Assembly: GCA_937905985.1 (NCBI GenBank)
Contig: CALCWC010000003.1
Location: 1 to 12,806 of the forward strand
Direction: 5' to 3'
Source of the DNA: an uncultured Verrucomicrobiales bacterium
Lineage (GTDB): Bacteria; Verrucomicrobiota; Verrucomicrobiia; Verrucomicrobiales; Akkermansiaceae
DNA: 12,806 nucleotides
Shown: one piece after another, positions 1 to 6,240 of the stretch
Numbering within the stretch: position 1 is the first letter of the stretch
How the letters are laid out: each line of letters opens with the position of its first letter
Notes under the pieces: generated by a model
Database searches by the model: none
The model's input: only the letters and a program-made list of their open reading frames with translations
Told to the model about the DNA's origin: nothing
Program-made: the position numbers and the translations under genes

Positions 1-84
1 TCCTAATCCTAATCCTAATCCTAATCCTAATCCTAATCCTAATCCTAATCCTAATCCTAATCCTAATCCTAATCCTAATCCTAA
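1..84. repeat. Hexanucleotide tandem repeat (TCCTAA), at least 14 copies
   Basis: Fourteen perfect head-to-tail copies of TCCTAA (TTAGGA on the minus strand) fill the left edge. The array starts before the window, so its true length is unknown. The minus-strand gene that follows ends inside the first unit: its TAG stop lies at 81-83. On each strand one frame of the repeat has a stop every six bases and two are open. Length changes by whole units would not shift any frame. It resembles a eukaryotic telomere repeat only superficially. I see no coding role. Confidence 0.97.
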
Positions 85-1994
85 TTGTCGCCGCAGGCGA
101 CCACCTCCTCCACGGAAACCTCATCCGTGCAGTGGTGTTCCCAATCGCAATCCGTGCGGTGGCAGGGGTGGCAGGGCAGGTGGCGGTAAACCGTGCGGTG
201 GTTTTCCCCCAGCGGGCGGTAGCGGTCTGCCAGGCGGCTGGCCATGATGACAGTGCAGGGGGTGCCGCAGAGCGCGGCAAGCTGAGGCAGCAGGCCGTCC
301 ACCGCATACAGGCGGCAGTGTTCACCCAGGTGCAGGTGCACATCCTCCGGGGCGCAGACAAGGCATGGGATGCCGAGGCGTTGCGCCATGGCTTCCGCGC
401 GTTCCCTGTCCTGCGGCAGGGCCAGCAGGGTGGGGGAATCCAGGCGCGCGCAAAGCTCCGCCCATTTCTCCTCCGCCCAGGAATCGGCATTGCCGAGGGT
501 GGAGAAGGGGGCGATATAGGTTGCGGCCGCCTCCGCATGGCCATACCCGGATGAGGCATACGCGGCGCTTTCCACGGTGAGGTTGTGGGATTTTTGCAGG
601 AGGGCCAGGTAATCCTCCGCACGGTGGCGCGGTGCAGCGAAGTGCAGGCCCGTGAACTTGGAGCGGAACGCGCGCTTGGGCGCGGCCAGCGGGTTCTCCG
701 CAAAGCCGCTCACATACAGCGGGCCCAGGTTCTTGGTCAAATCCCGGAACACGCGCTTGTTCTCGCTGAACATGAAGAGGTAGTCGTACGGGCCCTCCTT
801 GTAGGGTTCGTCCTCCTCCAGCTGGGCGGAGGGCGGGGTGGTGCCGTCTGTGCTCACGGCGTGCGCGGCGTAGTCCTGCGTGCGCCAGAAGGCGAGCTGC
901 GCCTGCGGGCAGACGATGTTCAGCTGGGCGTCCGGGCGGCTGGCGGCTATCACGCGCAACGCGGGGATGAGCAGCAGGGCTTCCTCAAAGTCCTCCGGCA
1001 CGCAGACGATGATGCGGAAGGGCAGCAGGCCGGGTGTCTGCATGGCGAGCGCCCAGTCCTCGGCATCCTGCTCCGGTACGAACTGCTCTGTGGACTTCCA
1101 GCGGTGGTGCATCCAGAAGCCGTCCAGGATGTTTTCCTTCTGGCATTCCTCAATGGCGCGGTTCACCAGCATGGTGAGCGCGGCGGTGCTCTCGCAGCCC
1201 TCCGGCACCTCAATCACATGGCCCATTTCTGCATCCCAGCGGCCCAGCGCCGTGTTGCGCGTGAACACGGCGAGGAGGTGTGCCTTGCCCTTGCAGCGGC
1301 GGTACAGCAGCGCCGGAAGCGGTGTCACCCCCGTAACCTTGCGGAAGTACGGCACGTACACGCCCTCGTTGGTGAACTGGTCGCACAGCACGCCCAGCAG
1401 GCCGCCCTTTGCGGCGAAGCGCAGCACGGCGCGCAGGCCGTCCTCCTTGCTGAGCATCTCGCAGCCGTATCGGGTGCGGGATTTGTACACCAGGTCCTCG
1501 ATGAGCGGGTTGTTGAGGCGGCGGTACATGGAGCCGTAGTGCTCCACCTTGGGGTAGCGGCTGCGCACGCGCGCCAGAATCTCCCAGTTGCCCGCATGCG
1601 GGATGCATGCTATGCCGCATTGGCCGTCAACCCCGTTCGCCTCAAAGATATCCCGGCCCACGATGCGGATGGAGCGGTCCATCTCGCTTTCGCTCATCAG
1701 CCCGGTCTTGAGCGCGCAGAACAGGTTCATGGTGGTGCGAACCATGTTGCGCCTCACCATGGGAGCCAGCTTGTCCGCACGCAGCGTGGGGTCCACCGTA
1801 ATCCGCAGGTTGCGCGCCACAATGCGGCGGCGCGACGGCGCACAGAGCCACACGGCGTACCCCGCCGCGCGCCCGCAGAACGCCACCGCCCGCACATCCG
1901 TCATGCGCAGCACGCCGCATAGACCCTTGTACGCCCACAGTGCCAGCTTGTCGCGCAGCTTCGGGCGGGTCTCCTGGGATTCCGGTTCAGGCAT
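81..1994 (-). CDS. LpxL/HtrB-type lipid A acyltransferase fused to a GT9 (heptosyltransferase-like) domain
   Basis: The protein has 637 residues in two parts. Residues about 15-310 look like a lysophospholipid/Kdo-lipid A acyltransferase: H133-A-G-N-W-E138 is the HX4(D/E) catalytic motif, and WMHHRWK at 294-300 matches the C-terminal motif of LpxL/HtrB enzymes, which are about 300 residues long. Residues about 325-635 follow the GT9 heptosyltransferase plan, ending in the Cys-rich 'RPLGENH...LPCHPCHRTDC' block and a SVEEVV helix. In GT9 the N-terminal motif is usually L-G-D; here the matching place is F336-E-E338. The usual D-x-G-x-x-H near the C-terminus reads D566-G-L-L-P-Q571. The glycosyltransferase half may therefore be altered or inactive. 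The enzyme would act at the cytoplasmic face of the inner membrane on a lipid A-like acceptor. The start sits 6 bases after the upstream lipoprotein stop, so the two are probably co-transcribed. The stop falls in the hexamer repeat. Confidence 0.85.
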   Translation of the reverse strand: MPEPESQETRPKLRDKLALWAYKGLCGVLRMTDVRAVAFCGRAAGYAVWLCAPSRRRIVARNLRITVDPTLRADKLAPMVRRNMVRTTMNLFCALKTGLMSESEMDRSIRIVGRDIFEANGVDGQCGIACIPHAGNWEILARVRSRYPKVEHYGSMYRRLNNPLIEDLVYKSRTRYGCEMLSKEDGLRAVLRFAAKGGLLGVLCDQFTNEGVYVPYFRKVTGVTPLPALLYRRCKGKAHLLAVFTRNTALGRWDAEMGHVIEVPEGCESTAALTMLVNRAIEECQKENILDGFWMHHRWKSTEQFVPEQDAEDWALAMQTPGLLPFRIIVCVPEDFEEALLLIPALRVIAASRPDAQLNIVCPQAQLAFWRTQDYAAHAVSTDGTTPPSAQLEEDEPYKEGPYDYLFMFSENKRVFRDLTKNLGPLYVSGFAENPLAAPKRAFRSKFTGLHFAAPRHRAEDYLALLQKSHNLTVESAAYASSGYGHAEAAATYIAPFSTLGNADSWAEEKWAELCARLDSPTLLALPQDRERAEAMAQRLGIPCLVCAPEDVHLHLGEHCRLYAVDGLLPQLAALCGTPCTVIMASRLADRYRPLGENHRTVYRHLPCHPCHRTDCDWEHHCTDEVSVEEVVACGDN

Positions 1995-2000
1995 CCGCTC

Positions 2001-2405
2001 TTAGTTCACCTTGTAAATGCGGGGAATCAGGAAAGGCTTGCGGGTGTAGGGGTCCCACACGCGGTCGTTGGCGCCGTTGCCCTGGCAGTCCAGCTGGTGG
2101 TAGGGGGGATAAGGAGAGGTGATGATGCCGGCGAAGTTGCTGGGAATGCCGTAGGGTGTGCCGTCGGAGGCGTAGCGGATGCGGGAAATCTCGTTGCCGG
2201 AGGGCGGCAGTGCTGCAGGATCGGTGCGCAGCCAGCCCTGGCTGGCGGGGCTGCCGTTTACATCGGCGATAACGTGCGGCGGGCGCTCTCCGGGATACAC
2301 GTCGCGCGTGAACTGCTGGGCAATGACCTGGTGGATGCAAGAGCTCATGGTAACCGCGCCGAGGGCGGCCAGGGCTATGGTGACAATGCGGTGTTGTTTC
2401 ATCAT
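2001..2405 (-). CDS. Small predicted lipoprotein of unknown function
   Basis: The product has 134 residues. It begins with a lipoprotein-type signal: MMKQHR, a hydrophobic stretch from about 7 to 19, then T-M-S-S-C23 as the lipobox. The mature part of about 110 residues is Pro/Asn/Gly-rich with no domain I recognise; it carries P-S-N-F-A-G-I-I-T and ends PRIYKVN. Two adjacent ATG codons (2403-2405 and 2400-2402) could start it, with no clear Shine-Dalgarno before either. It lies between a membrane protein (18 bases upstream) and the acyltransferase fusion (6 bases downstream), so it is probably an outer or inner membrane lipoprotein of the same envelope operon. Function is unknown. Confidence 0.8.
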   Translation of the reverse strand: MMKQHRIVTIALAALGAVTMSSCIHQVIAQQFTRDVYPGERPPHVIADVNGSPASQGWLRTDPAALPPSGNEISRIRYASDGTPYGIPSNFAGIITSPYPPYHQLDCQGNGANDRVWDPYTRKPFLIPRIYKVN

Positions 2406-2423
2406 GGTTCGGGTGTTACTTAT

Positions 2424-3260
2424 TTATGAGAAGGAGTTCATGGGGGTGAGCAGCACGGTGGCATCGCGTCCGTTGCCTCCCTTGGTGAAGGTGGGGAAGT
2501 AGCCGTGCTCGTGGATGATATCGAAGAAATCCTTGTAGCAGGTCGTGAGCGTTTCCAGCGGCGGCTGCAGCATGCGCATATACTGCTGCGGGAAATCCAC
2601 GCGGCCAATGCGGCCGCCGCGCGGCGAGCCTCCCAGCATCGGCTCCCCGCCGCAGATGTCCATGCGCACCGTCTGGCGCCCGCGCTCCGTCACGCGGCGG
2701 AAGGTGAGGTACACCGAGGTGGTTTGGTGCAGGTTGGAGCCGATGAGGCGGTCGATGATGAACTCGCAGTATCCGTCGTGGATGCGTAACGCCACGCCCT
2801 CGCTGTGTGAGAGAATGGCCATCACGCCCGTCTGGCGCATGCGGCACGTGTCGCGCAGGTAGCGGTTGATTTCCGCTTCCGTGAACACCACCTCGCCGCC
2901 GTTCGCGTTGCGCAGGATGGCCGTCAGGTCGCGCGCCGCCCCCTTGTCCGTGTACCCGGCGATGTCGCGCATGTCTTGAGGTACCCACATGCTGATGGCC
3001 AGCCAGTAGAGGAACGCGGTGAAAATGAGGAAGATGGTGCAGGTGGTCAGGTGCCAGCCGTTGATGCTTCTCCAGAAGGAGGGCTCCTCCCCGGAGGCGA
3101 CGGGTTCGCGCGGTTCCGGCTCCTCGGGGTGCTGTTGATAGACGCCTCCGGTGGGAATATCGACGCCTTGGGCATCCAGCTTGCCGTGAAAAAGGTCGCC
3201 GTATAGCGGATTGTCATTCGCTATGCGTTTGGTGCGTTTCCTGTTTCCGGAATGAGCCAT
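2424..3260 (-). CDS. Single-pass membrane protein of unknown function
   Basis: The product has 278 residues. The first 70 are charged and proline-rich (basic MAHSGNRKRTKR start, then an acidic stretch near 45-60). One hydrophobic helix covers about 71-93. The remaining 185 residues are outside the membrane if the basic N-terminus stays in the cytoplasm. The outer part begins FTEAEINRYLRDT at about 126-138 and has alternating beta-like stretches (VALRIHDGYCEFIID, TSVYLTFRRV). That layout recalls lipid-binding proteins of the YpmS/DUF2140 kind, but this is only a resemblance. It is the first gene of the cluster that ends with the acyltransferase fusion. A TATAAT at 3283-3278 lies about 18 bases before the ATG, so it probably opens the operon. 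No catalytic residues are evident. Confidence 0.75.
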   Translation of the reverse strand: MAHSGNRKRTKRIANDNPLYGDLFHGKLDAQGVDIPTGGVYQQHPEEPEPREPVASGEEPSFWRSINGWHLTTCTIFLIFTAFLYWLAISMWVPQDMRDIAGYTDKGAARDLTAILRNANGGEVVFTEAEINRYLRDTCRMRQTGVMAILSHSEGVALRIHDGYCEFIIDRLIGSNLHQTTSVYLTFRRVTERGRQTVRMDICGGEPMLGGSPRGGRIGRVDFPQQYMRMLQPPLETLTTCYKDFFDIIHEHGYFPTFTKGGNGRDATVLLTPMNSFS

Positions 3261-3277
3261 GCCTGATGCTGGCAGGC

Positions 3278-3283
3278 ATTATA
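3278..3283 (-). promoter_or_regulatory. Candidate -10 box (TATAAT) for the envelope cluster
   Basis: A perfect TATAAT on the minus strand lies upstream of the ATG at 3260, leaving a very short leader of about 10 bases. The -35 is poor: TTCCCT at 17-base spacing, or TTGCTT at 20. It sits just after the likely terminator of the carboxypeptidase gene, which is where a new promoter is expected. Confidence 0.45.
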
Positions 3284-3308
3284 TGCCGCCGCGCGGTGAA
3301 AGGGAAGC

Positions 3309-3330
3309 AAAAAGCGCCTGTATGGCAGGC
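3309..3330 (-). terminator. Probable rho-independent terminator of the carboxypeptidase gene
   Basis: Read on the minus strand just after the TGA at 3335: stem GCCTG, loop CCATA, stem CAGGC, then GC and five T. The stem is only 5 bp but GC-rich, the T run is in the right place, and a candidate promoter for the next gene follows. Confidence 0.5.
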
Positions 3331-3334
3331 AAAA

Positions 3335-4300
3335 TCAGGCAATGCCCAGGGCCCATTTGAGGTACTTGAGGGATTCATCCCACACCTTGGAGGCGGTGCT
3401 GCCCAGCACCACCACCACCACGGCGCTGCCGTTGTACGCACCGCAGGAGACCAGGCACTTGCCGGCGGCGTTGGTGTAGCCGGTCTTCATACCCTGCACC
3501 CAGGGGTACTTGCCCAGCAGCTTGTTGGTGGAGCGGATGACGCGCGTGGTGCCGTCTGCCTTGGTGAAGGTGTACTGCGGGGTGTTGATGAGGCTGCGGA
3601 TGATGCGGTTGTTGTAGGCGTAGCAGGCGGCAATGGCCATATCATGCGCGGTGGAGTACTGCGCGGCGGGCAGGCCGTTGGGGTTGGCAAAGTGTGAATT
3701 GCGCATGCCCATTCTGGCGGCGCGCGCGTTCATGCGCTCCACAAAGGCATCCACGCTGCCCGCGGTGTCGCGCGCCAGGCACACCGCCACATCGTTGAAG
3801 CTGCCCGTCATCATGGCGCGCAGCAGGTCTATCTTGCGGTACTGGGTGCCGGGCTTGAGGGCCAGCTTCACCGGCGGCGCCTGGTTGTCGCTCGCCTGGA
3901 TGGTCACCATCTTGTCCAGCCGGCGCTCGTCGCACACGCACAGCGCCGTCACGATTTTCTGCGTGCTGGCCACCTGGCGCCGCGTTTCCGCATTGTGCGC
4001 GAACAGGATTTTGCCCGTTCGGGGGTCAATCACGCACACTGCCGCGCAATTGGGCGCGGGCGCCGGCGTGGCCGGCTGCGCCAGGGCGCGGGAAGGAAGC
4101 AGGCTGCCCCCGCTTCGCGGTATGGTGAGCGCGGCGTTCGGGATGGCCGCGGGGGAGTTTGCCACATGCTGCCCTGCGGGGTAGCCCCGACGCGTGACCA
4201 CCGGTACGCCGCGGCGGTTCATAACGCTTGCTTGCGGTTCCTGGCACCCGCTGATGAATGCGGCCAAACAGACGGCTATTGCAACTCCTATGCTGCGCAT
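3335..4300 (-). CDS. D-alanyl-D-alanine carboxypeptidase-like lipoprotein (peptidase S11)
   Basis: With the start at 4300 the product has 321 residues and a lipoprotein signal: MRSIGVAIAVCLAAFISGC19. A further in-frame ATG at 4402 would put 34 non-signal residues in front and is rejected. The three penicillin-binding signatures of family S11 are present in order: S112-T-Q-K115, S167-F-N169 and K272-T-G274. The enzyme is expected to remove the terminal D-Ala from peptidoglycan stem peptides in the periplasm, limiting 4-3 cross-links and leaving tetrapeptides for L,D-transpeptidases such as the one encoded at 7463. A Pro/Ala-rich linker (about 20-85) separates lipid anchor and enzyme. The C-terminal domain of PBP5-type enzymes is absent; the protein stops soon after the catalytic domain. 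It has its own promoter directly before the ATG and a terminator after the stop, so it is probably monocistronic. Confidence 0.88.
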   Translation of the reverse strand: MRSIGVAIAVCLAAFISGCQEPQASVMNRRGVPVVTRRGYPAGQHVANSPAAIPNAALTIPRSGGSLLPSRALAQPATPAPAPNCAAVCVIDPRTGKILFAHNAETRRQVASTQKIVTALCVCDERRLDKMVTIQASDNQAPPVKLALKPGTQYRKIDLLRAMMTGSFNDVAVCLARDTAGSVDAFVERMNARAARMGMRNSHFANPNGLPAAQYSTAHDMAIAACYAYNNRIIRSLINTPQYTFTKADGTTRVIRSTNKLLGKYPWVQGMKTGYTNAAGKCLVSCGAYNGSAVVVVVLGSTASKVWDESLKYLKWALGIA

Positions 4301-4307
4301 GCGCGGG

Positions 4308-4336
4308 AGTATACCCCCCTTGCCGTTATTTTGCAA
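4308..4336 (-). promoter_or_regulatory. Sigma70-type promoter of the S11 carboxypeptidase
   Basis: On the minus strand TTGCAA (4336-4331), a 17-base spacer and TATACT (4313-4308) precede the ATG at 4300. Transcription would begin at about 4301-4300, making the mRNA leaderless or nearly so. The 16-base near-palindrome CCAAAATAAATTTTGG (4339-4354) lies immediately upstream of the -35 and could be an operator. Confidence 0.6.
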
Positions 4337-4338
4337 TG

Positions 4339-4369
4339 CCAAAATAAATTTTGGACGCGCTTGCGCGCG
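4339..4369 (-). terminator. GC hairpin and AT palindrome after the VC0807-type gene
   Basis: On the minus strand a 5-bp stem CGCGC/GCGCG closed by a GCAA tetraloop (4369-4356) is followed by the AT-rich palindrome CCAAAATTTATTTTGG (4354-4339). The position, 38 bases after the TGA at 4407 and before the next promoter, suits a terminator, but there is no clean T run. The AT palindrome may instead act in regulation. Confidence 0.35.
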
Positions 4370-4406
4370 AATTCCCCGATTTGCACATTGCTCATTGTAC
4401 ATCCGT

Positions 4407-5141
4407 TCACCGCATGGTGACGGAGGGGAGGGAGGTGATGGCCTCCAGGCGGCGGATGAGGAATTTGATGACGCCGAAAAGCGTGAGCAGGAGGGGCACG
4501 CCGATGACGAGGTAGCCCCACCAGGTCATGTTGCTGACGGCGTAGTTGTATTCCAGGGCCTGTTGGGCGGGTTCCTTGTCCAGCACGGGGAGCAGGAAGT
4601 ACAGGGCAAGCAGGAAGTTGGCCACGGCGGAGACGAAGAGCGTGGCGGCCATCATGAGGTTGGCGCGCCAGAGCGTGTGCCCGTACTCCGGTTGCACTCC
4701 CTTTTCCTGCACGGCCTGTTCAATGTGCGGGATGTCGAAGATGGCGTCCGAGTATACAAAGAGGCGCAGCATGGATTCCTTGCGCTTGGCGGTCACCAGC
4801 ACGGCACCGCAGAGCAGCATGGCGATGAGCGCCTCCTTGGCGGCGTACCACCAGGGAGTGTCGGTGCGGATGGCGCCGCCCTCCCCGGTGTTGGCGTAGA
4901 CGGTGACCACGCCGGTGAGGATGGTGCCGAGCAGGCCGAACAGGGTGATGGGGTCCACCTTGCGGGTGTCCCAGAAGGTATAGATGCCGCAGCCGATGGG
5001 CAGGGCGAGCGCAATCACCATGGCCCACACGGTGCCCAGCTCATAGAACGCGGGGCCTTCCGTGGAGCAGTGGTCCAGCACCAGCACGGGTGCCAGCACG
5101 CTCAGCAGAACATTCACCAGGCTCTTGGTCCCGTTGTCCAT
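4407..5141 (-). CDS. VC0807-type integral membrane protein
   Basis: The product has 244 residues and about six membrane segments (roughly 8-24, 35-56, 64-84, 99-118, 158-184, 205-229). The N-terminal half follows the VC0807 / septation-protein-A-like pattern: a helix ending in P-V-L-V-L, then ALALPIGCGIYTF, then K-V-D-P-I-T-L-F-G-L-L-G-T-I-L-T-G, then WWYAAKEALI. The biochemical role of this family is not known; a transport or envelope role is often guessed. It lies 18 bases after rpe, in the same orientation, and is probably the last gene of that transcript. No Shine-Dalgarno is seen before the ATG. Confidence is good for the family and low for function. Confidence 0.75.
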   Translation of the reverse strand: MDNGTKSLVNVLLSVLAPVLVLDHCSTEGPAFYELGTVWAMVIALALPIGCGIYTFWDTRKVDPITLFGLLGTILTGVVTVYANTGEGGAIRTDTPWWYAAKEALIAMLLCGAVLVTAKRKESMLRLFVYSDAIFDIPHIEQAVQEKGVQPEYGHTLWRANLMMAATLFVSAVANFLLALYFLLPVLDKEPAQQALEYNYAVSNMTWWGYLVIGVPLLLTLFGVIKFLIRRLEAITSLPSVTMR

Positions 5142-5159
5142 GGCGCAGTGGGGTAACGG

Positions 5160-5810
5160 TTACTTCATGGCGGCGATGGCGGCAGCCATGTCCGGTGCCT
5201 TGAAGGTGGAGGAGCCTGCCACCAGGCAGTCCGCGCCGGCCTCTTTGCAGAGCGGGGCCTGTGCGGGGCCTATGCCGCCGTCCATCTGGATGATGAAGGA
5301 GAGCCCGCGCTTGGCGCGCTCTGCAGCCAGCACGCGCACCTTGTCCAGCACCTCGCCCATGAAGCTTTGGCCGCCGAATCCCGGCACCACGCTCATGATG
5401 AGCACCATGTCAAGCTCCTCCAGGTAGGGCAGGGCGCCCTCCACGGGGGTGGCCGGGTTCACGGCCAGGCCGCAGTGCAGCCCGGCGGCGCGGATGGCGG
5501 CCAGTGTGGCGTGCAGGTCCACGGCCCCCTCGCGCTCCAGGTGGATGGTCACCATGTTCACCCCGGCTTTCACAAAGCGCGGGTAGTAGTGGTCCGGTGC
5601 GTCTATCATCAGGTGGGCGTCCAGGTAGGCCTCCTCCGGCACGCTCTTGCGGATGGCTCCGCAGATGTCCGGGCCGAAGGAGATATTGTCCACAAAGGAT
5701 CCGTCCATCACGTCCAGGTGGAGCCAGTCGGCCCCGGCGTCCAGGGCGCGGCGGGCCTCCTCCCCGATACGGCGGAAATCACAGGCGAGCATGGAGGGTG
5801 CTATCAGCAT
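5160..5810 (-). CDS. rpe: Ribulose-phosphate 3-epimerase
   Basis: The enzyme interconverts ribulose 5-phosphate and xylulose 5-phosphate in the pentose phosphate pathway, in the cytoplasm. The 216 residues match the usual length of about 215-225. The TIM-barrel family signatures are complete: start MLIAPSMLACDF, metal ligands H31 and D33 in HLDVMDG, H67 in DAHLMI, and D177 in MDGGI, the last also a catalytic Asp. The phosphate loop VPGFGGQ is at 142-148, and a second phosphate-binding stretch VAGSSTF at 197-203. The frame is open for another 50 codons upstream, but that part is shadow of the ApaG gene, and the family start is clearly at 5810. It lies 31 bases after the ApaG-domain gene and 18 before the VC0807-type gene. 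Confidence 0.96.
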   Translation of the reverse strand: MLIAPSMLACDFRRIGEEARRALDAGADWLHLDVMDGSFVDNISFGPDICGAIRKSVPEEAYLDAHLMIDAPDHYYPRFVKAGVNMVTIHLEREGAVDLHATLAAIRAAGLHCGLAVNPATPVEGALPYLEELDMVLIMSVVPGFGGQSFMGEVLDKVRVLAAERAKRGLSFIIQMDGGIGPAQAPLCKEAGADCLVAGSSTFKAPDMAAAIAAMK

Positions 5811-5841
5811 GGCGGTTTGGAATATGGATAATGGAAAAAAC

Positions 5842-6240
5842 TTATCGGCGGGGACGCGGGAAGCAGCGCGACGGGAACACCAGGGGCGGCGAGATGAACG
5901 GCCGGTTCCCCTGGTCCGTGCCGAAGAAGCGCACCTCCATGGCGGCGGGCGCGTTCTCAAAGTACGTGCAGCCGCCGAACGAGAAGGCGTCCCCCGGCTT
6001 CAGCACGGGCTGCTGGTTGAACACGCGCTCGGCCTCGATGATGTGGGTGCGGCCGGTGCAGTCTTTCAGGGTCCATTTGCGGCCCAGCAGGCGCAGGCTG
6101 GCGCGGCCGGCGTTGTACATGCGCAGGCGGTAGCACACGCGGTAGCAGGGGCGCGGATGCCGCGCCGTGTGCACGCCGCACAGGGATACGCCCATTTCCA
6201 GGTAGTCTCTCTCCGGCAGGCTGCGGCTATCAGTGCTCAT
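5842..6240 (-). CDS. ApaG-domain protein
   Basis: The product has 132 residues. Most of it (about 15-128) fits the small all-beta ApaG domain: R-V-C-Y-R-L-R-M-Y-N-A-G, then L-L-G-R-K-W-T-L-K-D, QQPVLKPGDAFSFGG at 76-90 (the highly conserved 'G-x-Q-P-V-L-x-P-G' block) and an A-M-E-V-R-F-F strand. ApaG proteins (about 125 residues) are widespread; the same fold occurs in eukaryotic F-box and PolDIP2 proteins as a binding module. The molecular role in bacteria is poorly defined, with links to cobalt resistance and to nucleotide/phosphate binding. The ATG at 6240 lies 11 bases inside the end of the upstream gene, suggesting translational coupling; AAGG a few bases before it could serve as ribosome binding site. 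The tail is basic (PSRCFPRPRR). A longer start at 6381 would be out of family. Confidence 0.87.
   Translation of the reverse strand: MSTDSRSLPERDYLEMGVSLCGVHTARHPRPCYRVCYRLRMYNAGRASLRLLGRKWTLKDCTGRTHIIEAERVFNQQPVLKPGDAFSFGGCTYFENAPAAMEVRFFGTDQGNRPFISPPLVFPSRCFPRPRR

Noticed and set aside
1..84. A true linear-chromosome telomere
   Set aside because: The array lies directly behind a gene and the window edge is arbitrary. Bacterial linear replicons end in hairpins or protein-capped termini, not hexamer arrays.
585..1922. A 445-codon plus-strand frame antisense to the acyltransferase fusion
   Set aside because: Low-complexity Ala/Val/His/Gln translation without motifs; the minus-strand gene has clear LpxL and GT9 signatures.
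4194..5156. A 320-codon plus-strand frame over the VC0807-type gene
   Set aside because: Shadow frame, rich in Gly/His/Glu; it spans the intergenic region with the carboxypeptidase promoter and has no domain.
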